DNA of 64,000 nt from Streptomyces tubercidicus (GTDB lineage: Bacteria; Actinomycetota; Actinomycetes; Streptomycetales; Streptomycetaceae): assembly GCF_027497495.1 (NCBI RefSeq), contig NZ_CP114205.1, forward strand, positions 7,936,001 to 8,000,000, read 5' to 3'. A model generated the notes under the pieces. It ran no database searches, was not told the origin of the DNA, and worked only from the letters and a program-made list of their open reading frames with translations. A program made the position numbers and the translations under genes. Position 1 is the first letter of the stretch. The number at the start of each line of letters is the position of its first letter. Below, one piece after another: positions 1 through 9,700 of this stretch.

Positions 1-248
1 GCGACGGGGTCGAGGACGGCGTGCAGCGCCTCGTAGTCCAGCACGCACACGAGGGTCAGCGGGCTCGCTGTGATGGCTTCCTCGGGTGTCGCGGCCAGGC
101 GGGCACCCCGGTCGACCAGCGACTGGGCCCTGTGCGCAGAGCGGTTCCACACGGTGGTCTCGTGGCCCCGCTCCAGCAGTACGGCGGCCAGCGCCGAGCC
201 CATTGAGCCCAAGCCCATGACGGTTACCGCCGGGCGATCAGCATGCAT
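1..248 (-). CDS. NAD(P)-binding dehydrogenase, 6PGDH/imine-reductase-like (partial)
   Basis: Reading the minus strand from an ATG at 248 gives an uninterrupted N-terminus that runs off the left edge of the window. Residues 9-22 form a dinucleotide-binding turn (VMGLGSMGSALAAV), followed by WNRSAHRAQSLVDRGA and TLVCVLDY, the layout of the N-terminal Rossmann domain of 3-hydroxyisobutyrate dehydrogenases and imine reductases. Only about 82 residues are present, so substrate and catalytic residues cannot be judged. It is divergent from the GlxA-type regulator starting at 376, and the 127 bp between them probably hold both promoters. The regulator may control this gene; that is inference from arrangement only. 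Confidence 0.75.
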   Translation of the reverse strand, partial: MHADRPAVTVMGLGSMGSALAAVLLERGHETTVWNRSAHRAQSLVDRGARLAATPEEAITASPLTLVCVLDYEALHAVLDPV

Positions 249-375
249 GTCACCACTCCCTGTACGTCCGCCTGCGGCGGTTGGTCACGTAGGGATCAAG
301 ATCGCAGCGTGCGGCGGCCGGGAACAGTGACGCCGATGACAGCGACCACCAAATTCCTGCCATACCCTTCGAGGC

Positions 376-1428
376 ATGAATCCTGGTTCCGTCGCCGTGG
401 TCGTGGCCGAGGACATCGGCGTCCCCTCATGGGACCTGTACGAGTTGAGCATCCCCTGCACCGTCTTCGGCAAGCCGCAGCCGGACCTGGCCGACCCCTG
501 GTACGACCTGCGGCTGTGCAGTACGGGGAAGCGTCAGCAGGACGGCTCTCCGACCGAGAGCGGACTGTCACTGCAGACCCGCTACGGGCTCGATGACCTT
601 GTCGGCGCCCACACGGTCATCGTGCCCTCGGTGCCCGACCCCTGCGTCGACGAGGGCAGACCGCTGCCGTCGGCACTGATCACGGCCCTGCGCCATGCCT
701 ACGACGCAGGAGCCCGCATGGTCTCCCTGTGCACCGGCGCCTTCGCACTCGCCGAGGCGGGGCTGCTCGACGGACGACGCGCCACCGCTCATTGGATGCA
801 CACCGCTCAACTGGCCGCGCGCTACCCGAAGGTACGCGTCGACGACTCGGTGCTGTACGTGGACGACGGCGATGTGCTCACCAGCGCCGGGCTGACCGCC
901 GGACTCGACCTCTGCCTCCATCTGGTGCGCCGTGACCTGGGCGCACACGTCGCCAATCAGCTGGCCCGCCGGATGGTGGTGCCCGCCCACCGGCCCGGCG
1001 GTCAGGCGCAGTTCATCGATCTGTCCGTACCCACCACTGACGACGGGAGCCTGGGGCCCGTCCTGGACTGGGCCCGTACACACCTGGACCAACCCCTGAC
1101 GGTCGAGGATCTGGCTCAGCGCGCGGCGATGAGCCCACGGACCCTCCACCGGCGACTCCAGGCGGCCACCGGGACAACGCCACTTCAGTGGCTCCTCAAT
1201 CAGCGTCTGGGACGAGCCCAACACCTGCTGGAATCGACAGACTTGCCCATCGAGAAGGTCGGGGAGCTGAGCGGCCTGGGCACGGCGAACAACCTCCGTC
1301 ACCACTTCCTCAAACAGATCGGCGTGTCGCCAAGCAATTACCGACGGGCCTTCCCCCGCGCGATGCCCGAGTCATCTCCCTCCCCACAAGAGCCGGGCCC
1401 GGGGCGGAGAGGACCGACCGCGGGTTGA
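376..1428 (+). CDS. GlxA-family transcriptional regulator (DJ-1/PfpI plus AraC HTH)
   Basis: A 350-residue protein with the two-domain layout of the GlxA family. An N-terminal DJ-1/PfpI-like domain (about residues 5-165) has the nucleophile-elbow-like SLCTGAFALAEAG and the conserved TAHWMH that follows it. A C-terminal AraC-type double helix-turn-helix (about 235-340) contains TVEDLAQRAAMSPRTLHRRLQ-type and GLGTANNLRHHFLK-type elements. The DJ-1 domain is normally a ligand sensor rather than an enzyme. Length is normal for the family. It is divergent from the dehydrogenase at the left edge, a common arrangement in which such regulators control the neighbouring oxidoreductase. Its 3' end overlaps the tail of the convergent decayed PucR gene. 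Confidence 0.9.
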   Translation: MNPGSVAVVVAEDIGVPSWDLYELSIPCTVFGKPQPDLADPWYDLRLCSTGKRQQDGSPTESGLSLQTRYGLDDLVGAHTVIVPSVPDPCVDEGRPLPSALITALRHAYDAGARMVSLCTGAFALAEAGLLDGRRATAHWMHTAQLAARYPKVRVDDSVLYVDDGDVLTSAGLTAGLDLCLHLVRRDLGAHVANQLARRMVVPAHRPGGQAQFIDLSVPTTDDGSLGPVLDWARTHLDQPLTVEDLAQRAAMSPRTLHRRLQAATGTTPLQWLLNQRLGRAQHLLESTDLPIEKVGELSGLGTANNLRHHFLKQIGVSPSNYRRAFPRAMPESSPSPQEPGPGRRGPTAG

Positions 1429-2325
1429 CCGCGACCCATCCGATGCCCCGATCCCTCAGCGAGTCGGCGGAGGGTGAGGGCCGCGCCGAAGAGCTGTACG
1501 CCGTGCGTGGTGTGCGGGTCCAGGCCGGTGAGTTGGGCGGCTCGGGCGAGGCGGTTGTCGACGGTGTTGGGGTGGACATTGAGCGCCTGGGCCGTGCGGC
1601 GTCGGTCGAGGTCGCAGTCGAGGAAGGCGGCGACTGAGCGCTCGGCCGTCCGCGGCGGGCGTGAGCCGGACCAGGACCTGGTGGAGCAGTCGTCGCGCGG
1701 CCACCGGCTCCTGGGGCACGGGGGCGCGGACGCTGAGCACGAGGTAGCCGGGTTCGAGGGGGAGTCCGCACCGGGCGGCCACCTCCTGCGGCGCGTCACC
1801 CCCGAGCAGTGCCGCGGCCAGTTCCCGTTTGGCCGCCTGCTGGTCGGCCAGCCCCAGCAGGTACGCCTCGGTGCCCTCCTCGACCAGGGAGTTGACCGTC
1901 GTGATCAGCCGGCGGGTGAGCCACAGCAGGGCGGCCTCCTCCCCGGGGCGGGCGGCGGCGCCGAGCGCGTCCATCACCACCTCGGTGGCGACGTGGTACG
2001 CCCTGAGCAGCCCGGTCAGGTGGACGCCTTCCGAGGCACGCTGGATGGCGCGTTCCCGGAGCACCTCGGCGTCGCTGTCCGCGAGTCCCTGCACGCCGCG
2101 GAGGAAGCCGCGGATCGTGTGGCGGGCGGCCGAGGCGATCTCCAGATCCTGCATATCGCCGGGGAGGCCGTCGAAGCCGGGGACCTCGGCCCGCTGGCGC
2201 TCGACAACCAGCCTGGCCAGCTGGTTGATCCGGACTTCGAGACGGGCGGCCAGCCCGACCACCTGCTCGCGGATGTCCTCGTCGGGTTCCGGGACCTCAG
2301 ATGGCGACGCGCTGCGTTGTGACAC
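1338..2325 (-). pseudogene. Decayed PucR/CdaR-type regulator (internal deletion and frameshift)
   Basis: From a GTG at 2325 the minus strand encodes an RsbRD-like N-terminal domain (ARLEVRINQLARLVVERQ ... YHVATEVVMDALGAAAR ... SLVEEGTEAYLLGLADQQ), then the start of the central region (LPLEPGYLVLSVRAPVPQ). After about 1690 the frame is lost. In another frame, near 1500-1640, the family's C-terminal helix-turn-helix appears: CDLDRRRTAQALNVHPNTVDNRL. The distance between the halves is far too short for the usual GGDEF-like middle, so there is an internal deletion as well as a frameshift. The product is unlikely to be functional. The end overlaps the convergent GlxA gene. Confidence 0.75.
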
Positions 2326-2513
2326 CTCACAACGATAGGCCGCCTGGGGTGTCCTCCGGGCTGATTGTCCCGGCCCGGAGGTGGGGCCGAAAGTAAGGCG
2401 ATGACGACCAGACCTTCGTGCAGACCTTCGTGTTGCGCGGTGTCGGTCGGCCGGCCGGCCCACCCGCATCCGTCGGTCAACTCCGACAACAGCCCTGTGA
2501 GGAGCAGCCCTTC

Positions 2514-3947
2514 ATGAACGCAACGCGACGACTCCGCCGCTGGGGTGCCGCCACCGGTGTGGGGGTGGTCATGCTCGCCCTGTCGGCCGCGCCGGTGACA
2601 GCGGCCCAGCCGAGCACGGCACACCCCGCGCCCGCTCCCACCGCCACCACCGCCGACGCGGTCAAGGCGTACGTCTACGGCTACCCACTGGTCCTGGCGC
2701 GGGCCACCGAGCAGACGTCCACCAACGTCCGCAAGCCCGACCCGGCGACGCTGCGGGCTCCGGTGAACCAGTTCGCCAAGGCGGACAGAACTCCCGGCCC
2801 GGAGTTCCACACCGTGGTGGCCCCGAACGTCGACACCCTGTACACCTCGGCGTGGCTGGACCTGAAGAAGGGGCCGATCGTGCTCCATGTGCCGGACACC
2901 AAGGGCCGGTACTTCATGATGCCCATGCTCAATGCCTGGACCGACGTCTTCGCCTCCCCGGGAACCCGCACCACCGGCAGCTCGGCCGGCGACTTCGCCA
3001 TCACCGGCCCCGGCTGGCACGGCCGACTGCCCGCCGGAGTCAAGCAGATCAAGTCGCCCACCCAGACCGCCTGGATCCTTGGCCGGACCCAGTTCAACGG
3101 CCCCTCCGACCTGCCCGCGGTCAAGGCCCTGGTGCGCCACTACACCCTCACACCGCTCCGCGACTACGGCCACCACCACACCCCGCCGCCGGGCCATGTC
3201 GACCCGAACGTCCCCGCCACATCGCCGGCCGCCCGCGTCGCCGGCATGGACGCGCAGACCTTCTTCTCCCGGCTCGCCTCGCACATGGCCACCAACCCGC
3301 CCGCGAAGAAAGACGCCCGCATGGTGGCCACCCTGGCCCGCCTGGGCATCGTCCCCGGCCGGCCGTTCGACATCAACGCCAAGGGCCCTGCCACGGCACA
3401 AGCCCTGCGCAAGGCCGTACCCGCGGCCCAGAAGCAGATCAAGGCCGCGCTCGCCACGTCCGGAAACAAGGTGAACGGCTGGCGCGTCTCGCTCAAGCTG
3501 GGCGACTACGGCACCGATTACCTGCTGCGCGCGACCACCGCCTGGCAAGGGCTCGGCGCCAACCGCCCCCAGGACGCGGTCTACCCGATCGTCCGCACCG
3601 ACAGCCGGGGCAAGCCACTGACCGGAGCCAAGCGCTACGTCCTCCACTTCGCCCCCGGGCAAACCCCGCCGGTGAAAGCCTTCTGGTCGCTCACGATGTA
3701 CGACCCGGACGGCTTCCTGGTGCGCAACCCGATCAACCGCTACGAGGTCGGACACGCCGTCAAGCCGACCCGCAACCCCGACGGTTCCACGGACATCTAC
3801 ATCCAGCACGATGCCCCGGCAGGCAAAAAGTCCAACTGGCTGCCCGCACCGAGCGGCCAGTTCTCCATGATCCTGCGCATGTACCATCCCAAGTCCACTG
3901 TTCTCGACGGCACTTGGACCCCGCCGCCGGTCACCATGACCCACTGA
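2514..3947 (+). CDS. Secreted DUF1254/DUF1214 domain protein
   Basis: 477 residues from the ATG at 2514, chosen because GAGGAG lies 8-13 bases upstream and the next residues form a classical signal peptide (basic MNATRRLRRWG, hydrophobic GVVMLALSAAPVTA, AxA-like cleavage near residue 30). DUF1254 follows (YVYGYPLVLARATEQ ... VAPNVDTLYTSAWLDL ... RYFMMPMLNAWTDVF). DUF1214 sits at the C-terminus (PPVKAFWSLTMYD ... NPDGSTDIYIQHDAP). These domains occur together in exported proteins whose biochemical role is not established. A strong terminator follows at 3985, so the gene appears monocistronic. Confidence 0.88.
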   Translation: MNATRRLRRWGAATGVGVVMLALSAAPVTAAQPSTAHPAPAPTATTADAVKAYVYGYPLVLARATEQTSTNVRKPDPATLRAPVNQFAKADRTPGPEFHTVVAPNVDTLYTSAWLDLKKGPIVLHVPDTKGRYFMMPMLNAWTDVFASPGTRTTGSSAGDFAITGPGWHGRLPAGVKQIKSPTQTAWILGRTQFNGPSDLPAVKALVRHYTLTPLRDYGHHHTPPPGHVDPNVPATSPAARVAGMDAQTFFSRLASHMATNPPAKKDARMVATLARLGIVPGRPFDINAKGPATAQALRKAVPAAQKQIKAALATSGNKVNGWRVSLKLGDYGTDYLLRATTAWQGLGANRPQDAVYPIVRTDSRGKPLTGAKRYVLHFAPGQTPPVKAFWSLTMYDPDGFLVRNPINRYEVGHAVKPTRNPDGSTDIYIQHDAPAGKKSNWLPAPSGQFSMILRMYHPKSTVLDGTWTPPPVTMTH

Positions 3948-3984
3948 AGCGGCCGCCAAGCGACACACCGCCTACACCTCAGGG

Positions 3985-4014
3985 AAGCCCCGCCCCTTCA
4001 TGGAGCGGGGCTTT
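3985..4014 (+). terminator. Rho-independent-type terminator after the DUF1254 gene
   Basis: A perfect 9-bp inverted repeat (AAGCCCCGC / GCGGGGCTT) with a 12-base spacer lies 38 bases after the DUF1254 stop codon and is followed by TTCTC. The stem is very GC-rich. It separates that gene from the adenylating enzyme starting at 4085. Confidence 0.75.
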
Positions 4015-4084
4015 CTCGGTGTCGCCGGTCTCGGCTGATGGCCGAAGGTGACCCCCGTGCGGCCATGGCCGCTGAGCAGCATGT

Positions 4085-5722
4085 TTGGATGTGTTGGTGA
4101 TTGTTAACGCACAGGAAATATCCGACCCGCGCACGTACGTGGACCGCATTCTGGAGCACTGGTACAAGGACGAGGACGCCGAGGCGCTCGTCCAGGGAGC
4201 GCAGCGGCTGACCAGGGGGGAGGCTCGGCGGCGGCTGTTCAAGTTCGGGCATGCACTGCGCGGGCAGGGGCTCGCACCCGGCGACGGGGTGGGGCTGTTC
4301 CTGGCCAACCGCGTGGACTCCGTCCTGGTGCAGCTCGCCGTCCATCTCATCGGCTGCCGCGTCGTGTTCCTGCCGCCCGAGCCCGGACCCGGCGAACTCG
4401 CCGCGCTGGTCGAGCAGTCCAGGGCGCGCGCCGTGGTCACCGACCCGCTCTTCGCGGAACGGGCCGCCGACGCGGCCGGCCGCAGCGTCCACGACCCCGT
4501 ACTGCTCAGCCTCGGGCCCTGTGAGCAGCCGTGCACAGACCTGCTGGCCCTGGCGGCCGAGTGCCCGGATGAGCGCCCCGACGACGTGCCCGCACCGGCA
4601 GCGGACGAAGCCGTCACCGTCCTCTACACCGGCGGAACCCTGGGCCGTCCCAAGCTCGCCGCACACAGCCACCGGCTCTACGACGCGATCGTGGACCTGG
4701 TGGAGGACGACCCGCAGAACTCCGGCACCGCGTTCTTTCCGGCCATGGACGAGGGCGTGGACAGGGTGCTCGCCGCCACGCTGCTCACGCACGGCAGCGG
4801 CCACCTCACCTCGCTCCAGGCTCTGGTGACGGGATCCGTCCTCGTCGTGCTGCCCGAGTTCGAAGCGGGCGCGGCGCTGACGGTACTGCGCGAGGAGCGG
4901 ATCACCGCCACCATGTTCGTACCGCCCATGCTGTACGCGGTCCTTGACCACCCGGAGTGCGAACCGGGCGCCCTGCCCGCACTGCGGCGGATCGTCGTCG
5001 GCGGCGCGGCCACGTCGCCCAGTCGGCTGCAGCAGGCGGTCGAGGTGTTCGGGCCGGTGCTCGGCCAGGGCTACGGGCAGTCGGAGGCGCTCGGTATCGC
5101 CGCGTTCGGTGCGGAGGATCTCGCCGCCGAGGGAGCCCGGCGGCCCGAGGTCTGGCGCAGCTGCGGTCGTGCGCTGTCCGATGTCGAGATCGAGATCCGT
5201 GGCGAAGACAGCACGGAGGCGCTGCCCGTCAGGCAGGTCGGCGAGGTGTGCGTCCATGGCGATACGGTGATGCTCGGCTACTACGAGGACCCGGAGCGCA
5301 CCGCGGCGGCGCTGCAGGACGGCTGGCTGCGCACCGGGGACATGGGCTATCTCGACGCCGAGGGGTACCTCTACCTCGTCGACCGGGCCAAGGACATCAT
5401 CGTCACCGGCAGCACCAGTGACAACGTCTACTCCCGGGTCCTGGAGGACTTCCTGCTCACGCTGCCCGGTGTGCGCAACGCGGCGGCGCTGGGTGTGCCG
5501 GACGAGGAGTACGGGGAGGCCGTACAGATCTTCCTGGCCACGGCCGACGGCGTTGACGTCGACCCGGAGGCGGTCGGCGCGGCGGTGACCGCCGAGTTGG
5601 GAGAGCTGTACACGCCCCGGAAGACGGTGCTGCTGGACCAGCTGCCGACGACCAAGGTCGGCAAGGTGGACAAGAAGGCGCTGCGCGCCGCGTGGACGAG
5701 CGGGGCCGCGAACACCCCGTAG
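4085..5722 (+). CDS. AMP-dependent acyl synthetase/ligase (ANL superfamily)
   Basis: A 545-residue adenylate-forming enzyme. The P-loop-like motif A3 is near residues 180-190 (LYTGGTLGRPKLA, a variant of the usual TSGTTGxPK). A5 is seen as GQGYGQSEALG, A7 as WLRTGDMGYLD, A8 as LVDRAKDIIVTGS, and the catalytic A10 lysine region near the C-terminus as LPTTKVGKVDKKALR. The family activates carboxylic acids as acyl-AMP and passes them to CoA or a carrier protein. There is no carrier domain. It lies beside the NRPS/PKS operon and converges on the dioxygenase gene, so it may activate the acyl cap of the peptide; that role is inference. A stand-alone fatty-acid CoA ligase unrelated to the cluster is the alternative. 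Confidence 0.85.
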   Translation: MDVLVIVNAQEISDPRTYVDRILEHWYKDEDAEALVQGAQRLTRGEARRRLFKFGHALRGQGLAPGDGVGLFLANRVDSVLVQLAVHLIGCRVVFLPPEPGPGELAALVEQSRARAVVTDPLFAERAADAAGRSVHDPVLLSLGPCEQPCTDLLALAAECPDERPDDVPAPAADEAVTVLYTGGTLGRPKLAAHSHRLYDAIVDLVEDDPQNSGTAFFPAMDEGVDRVLAATLLTHGSGHLTSLQALVTGSVLVVLPEFEAGAALTVLREERITATMFVPPMLYAVLDHPECEPGALPALRRIVVGGAATSPSRLQQAVEVFGPVLGQGYGQSEALGIAAFGAEDLAAEGARRPEVWRSCGRALSDVEIEIRGEDSTEALPVRQVGEVCVHGDTVMLGYYEDPERTAAALQDGWLRTGDMGYLDAEGYLYLVDRAKDIIVTGSTSDNVYSRVLEDFLLTLPGVRNAAALGVPDEEYGEAVQIFLATADGVDVDPEAVGAAVTAELGELYTPRKTVLLDQLPTTKVGKVDKKALRAAWTSGAANTP

Positions 5723-5756
5723 GCTCCATTGCTGGGGAGAACTCCGGCTGATGCGG

Positions 5757-5801
5757 GGTCAAGTGCGCCGGAAAGACAGGGTCTTTGTGGCGCACTTGAC
5801 C
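5757..5801. terminator. Bidirectional terminator hairpin between convergent genes
   Basis: A perfect 13-bp inverted repeat (GGTCAAGTGCGCC at 5757-5769, GGCGCACTTGACC at 5789-5801) has a second inverted repeat, AAAGAC/GTCTTT, inside its loop. It sits between the 3' ends of the convergent acyl ligase and dioxygenase genes, where a two-way terminator is expected. Confidence 0.75.
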
Positions 5802-5829
5802 GGCCGCCCTTCCCCAGGGCGGCGGTTCG

Positions 5830-6705
5830 TCAGGCCGCGGGGCGGGTGCCGTTGATGGCCACGCGCCGGCCGTAACGGGTGTGCGGGAAGTAGTCCCAGA
5901 CGGCGTGGTGCTGCACGCAGCGGTTGTCCCAGAACACCAGCGTGCGCGGCTGCCAGCGGACCCGGCACTGCAGGAGGGGGGTGCGGGCCACGTGGGCGTA
6001 GAGCATCTGCAGGAGTGCGTCGCTCTCCGGCCTGGACAGCTGGGTCACATGGGACGTGTAGGGGCCGTTGACGAAGAGCAGTTTGCGCCCGGTCTCCGGA
6101 TGCCGGACCACCACGGGGTGCTCGGTGCGGGGGATGTCGTACTCCGGCGGCGGGGTCTGGCCCGCGGCGGCCCAGGGCAGGGCGCCGTCGTGCAGGGCGG
6201 TCAGGCCGTCGAGGAAGGACCGCATGGCCGGCGAGAGCAGCTCGTAGGCCAGGTGCATGTTGGCGAAGAGGGTGTCGCCACCGCCGCCCTCCGGAACCTC
6301 CAGGATGTGCAGCATGGAGCCGAGCGAGGGCTCGGCGTCGGCGGTGCCGTCGGCGTGCCAGCCGTTGCCCGCGACCTCCCGGGACTCCTTCGTGGCCTTG
6401 ATCTCCAGGATGTACGGATCGGAGTCCTCGGCCGGAATGGCCACGGGGTGCAGCTCGCCGAAGAGGGCGGCGAACCGCTTGTGCTGCTCGGGCGTGATGT
6501 CCTGGTCGCGGAAGACCAGCACATGGTGGGTGAGGAACGCGTGCTTGAGTTCCTTCTCCTGCTGCGGCGTCAGCTCCTGTGACAGGTCCAGGCCCGCCAC
6601 CTCCGCGCCCAGCAGGGGCGTCACCGGGGCAACGGAGAGCGTCGCATACGGTTCGGCCGGCCGAGTGGTCAGACGCTCGACGGCCTGCAGTGCGTACTCC
6701 TCCAT
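5830..6705 (-). CDS. TauD/TfdA-family Fe(II)/2-oxoglutarate dioxygenase
   Basis: 291 residues, normal length for TauD-type non-haem iron enzymes, which couple 2-oxoglutarate decarboxylation to C-H hydroxylation. The iron facial triad can be read as H117 and D119 (GWHADGT) and H266 (WDNRCVQHHA). The arginines of RYGRRVAI near residue 280 would bind 2-oxoglutarate. It begins 64 bases after the hybrid NRPS-PKS stop codon, on the same strand, so it is probably the last gene of that operon. A TauD-like enzyme is a conserved partner of the detoxin/rimosamide NRPS-PKS genes, so hydroxylation of the proline-derived unit is a reasonable inference. The substrate cannot be read from sequence. Confidence 0.9.
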   Translation of the reverse strand: MEEYALQAVERLTTRPAEPYATLSVAPVTPLLGAEVAGLDLSQELTPQQEKELKHAFLTHHVLVFRDQDITPEQHKRFAALFGELHPVAIPAEDSDPYILEIKATKESREVAGNGWHADGTADAEPSLGSMLHILEVPEGGGGDTLFANMHLAYELLSPAMRSFLDGLTALHDGALPWAAAGQTPPPEYDIPRTEHPVVVRHPETGRKLLFVNGPYTSHVTQLSRPESDALLQMLYAHVARTPLLQCRVRWQPRTLVFWDNRCVQHHAVWDYFPHTRYGRRVAINGTRPAA

Positions 6706-6769
6706 GGAGGTACCTCTTCCGTGAATGGGGGGTGGAATGGGTCGGTCGGGCCGTGGGCGGACGGGGCGT

Positions 6770-9700
6770 TCACAGCCCGCGGTCGTGGAGCGGCCGCAAG
6801 CCGGCGGCCGAAGGCGAGGTTGCCGTGGATCGGGCGGGCGGCGCGGGGTCGGCGAGGTCTGCCTCGATGGCCTCGGCGACGGACGCTATGTGGGGCGGGG
6901 CGACGAGTGCGTAGTGGTCCGCGTCGACGCGGTGGGTGCGGACGGGCACCGGCAAGTGGGCGTGCCACCGCTCGGCCGCGGCGGGTTCGGGCGCGAGGGA
7001 CGGGACGTCCTGGACGACGCGCTCGGCGAGCCACAGGGTGGTGGGGGTGCGGGTCAGCCGTGGCAGCCGGTGTTCGGCCATGGCCGCCAGATTGGCCCGG
7101 CAGCAGTGGGCGAGGCGCTCGGCGTAGTCGCGTCCGCGCGCGCTCAGACCGCCGGTGCGGTTACCCCTCAGCTCGCGGGTGAAGACGGCGTCCACCTGCC
7201 CGTCGTCGTAGGCGGCCAGGCGGTCGCCGGCGCCGGGCGGCGGCGGGTCCAGCAAGTACAGGCCGTCCACGGCCCGGCCGTTCTTCTCTGCGAGAGCCGC
7301 CATCGACAGCGCCATCCAGGCCCCGAACGACCAGCCGGCCAGACTCAGTCGTCCTCCGGGATCGGGAAACTCGCTCCTCAGCGCCTCCAGGTACTGCGCG
7401 GCGCGCTCCGCGATCGAATGCGCGGGGCGGTGCGGGTCGCTGAGCGCCGGGTCGGCGATCAGACACACCGTCAGCCGGTCGTCGAGCGCGGCCACCAGCG
7501 GCCGGTAGGCCTGGATGTCGCCGCCGACCGGGTGGACGAGGCAGAGCACGTCGCGGCCCTCGCCGCGCTGCCACACCTCGACGTCCACCGGGGCGCCCGG
7601 GGCGTCGGTCCGCCTGGCGGTGGCATCGACGTGGCCGAGGATCTCGGTGAGGCTGACCCGGTGACTGAGCCGGGACAGGTCGATCTCGGTGTCGTAGCGC
7701 CGCTTCACCTCGTCGACGAGTTCCAGCAGCGTCAGCGAGTCCGCGCCGAGGTCGTACAGCGACGCCTCGGCGTCGACATCCTCCACGCCGAGCAACTGAC
7801 CGACGGCTTCGGCCAGTTCGGCGGCGAGGGCGTCGGGCCCGGAGGCCGGGCCGCCCGGGGCGTGCACGGCCTGGGCAGGGGAGCCGGCCCCCTCCGCGGC
7901 GGTCGGCCTCCGTTCGTAAAAGCGCCGGGCCTCGTCCAGGGGCGTGGTGTTCACCATCAGGTGCGGCAGTTGCAGACGCACGGCCTGCTCGAAGACCGCC
8001 ACGCCTTCCACGGGCGTGAGCCCGACCGCCAAGTGCTCCTGGTGCCGGGCGTCGTGGCTCAGCGCGTCCTGTGCCATGCCGACCTCCCGCCAGGCGTCCC
8101 AGCCGATGCCCAGGCGGACCGTGCGACCGGAATCGTCGTCGGGCACGTACTGGGCGAAGGCGTCCAGGCAGCCGTTGGCCGCCGCGTAGTCGAACTGGCC
8201 GACGCCGCCGAACACCGCTGCCATCGACGAGCAGTAGACGGCGTGCGACGGGCGGTGTGCGACGATCAGCCGCTCCATCAGCAGGGCGCCGCGCAGCTTG
8301 GCCGCCGTCGCCGAGCGCGCGGTTTCGGCGTCGCGCCGCGCAAGCAGCGTGCCGGTGGCCGTGCCGACCGCGTGCACGATGCCGGTGAGGCCGTCCAGGT
8401 GCGGTGCGAGGCGGTCGGCGATCTGGCGGAGATCCTCCGTGGCGAGGTCCGCCTGCACCAGGGTGACGCGGTCCCGCCACTGCTCCAGGATCGCCGGCGG
8501 ATTGCTGCGGCGGGCCAGCAGGACGACGCGGTTGTCCGGATGCCGGAGCAGCCGGGCGGCGATGCTGCTGCCGATGCCGCCGGTGCCGCCGAGGATCAGG
8601 TGGGTGCCGGGGGTCTGCGCCCAGGGCTGCGGTGCGCACGTCCCGGGCCCGGTGGCCGGGGCGGTCGGCGCGGGGACGGGGTGGACCACGCGGTGCCACC
8701 AGAAGCCCTCGCGCAGGGCGAGCGCCGGCTGGCTGACCGTGTGGTCGAGGAGGAGGTCCGGCAGGTACGGAGACCAGGCGGCCGGGTCCGGGCTGTGCAG
8801 GTCGGCCCAGCGCAGCATCGTCCGCAGCTCCTGCCGCGGGACCTCGGTCGCCGCGGCCAGCAGTCCGGCTTCCGGCCGCCGGACGGCGCCGGTGACCGGC
8901 TGCGCCCGCGAGGACAGCAGCCACACCCGCGGCCGGTTCCCGTCCTCGCCCTCCGGCAGGTCCGCCAGGGCCCGGCACAGGGCGGCCACGGTGTCGAGGC
9001 AGGCCCACTGGGCGAGGCCCAGCGAGTCTTCGCCGACCTCGCCGTCGATCGCCAGAGGCAGCGCGTGCAGCCAGTCGACCCCGGCCGCCGTGGCGGTCAC
9101 GTCGGTCAGCACGGCCCTGAGATGCCCGGTGTCGGCGGGATCCGCCTCATAGTGGTCGTCGTCGAGACGGGCGAAAACCTTCCCGGCCCGCACCCGTACC
9201 ACCCGTGCATAGTGCTGCTCCAGCGCCCGCCATGCGGCGGGATCCGTCCCAGCGTCGGCCAGGACCACGACGGTGCGTTCGGCCGCGGGCGCGTCGGTCC
9301 GTGCCCTGCGCAGCCGCGTCCACTGCGGCTGGTGCAGCCACCGGTCGGCGGGGAGCCGTTGCGGCCGGGCAACGTCCGGGGCTGCCGCCGACGCGTGAGC
9401 GGCCCCGGATTCCGCCGCCCGCGCGCCGCGGGGGAAGTCGTACTCGGCCAACTCGAAGGCGGGCGGCGGGAAGTCCCAGGGGGCGGTCGCCGGGCCGTCG
9501 GGCCACCCGATGCTGTGCCCGGCCGTCCACGCCCCGGCGAGTTCGGAGGCGTCGAGGCCGGTCGCCGGGATCCCGGTCGGCGACACCGGCGCGGCCGACG
9601 GCACGAGGCCGCGCAGCCACGTCACGGCCGACGCCACGTCGGGGCAGGCGGCGGCAGCCCGGTACGTGAGCACCGGCCGGCCCGTTTGGAGGTGGCGCAG

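Noticed and set aside
2230..2240. Treating GHSIGW in the hybrid protein (residues about 2235-2240) as an AT active site
   Set aside because: The surrounding sequence lacks the AT fold, and the segment is much too short; only a linker fits. The coordinates given here are residue numbers approximated in the protein, corresponding to bases near 9500-9520.
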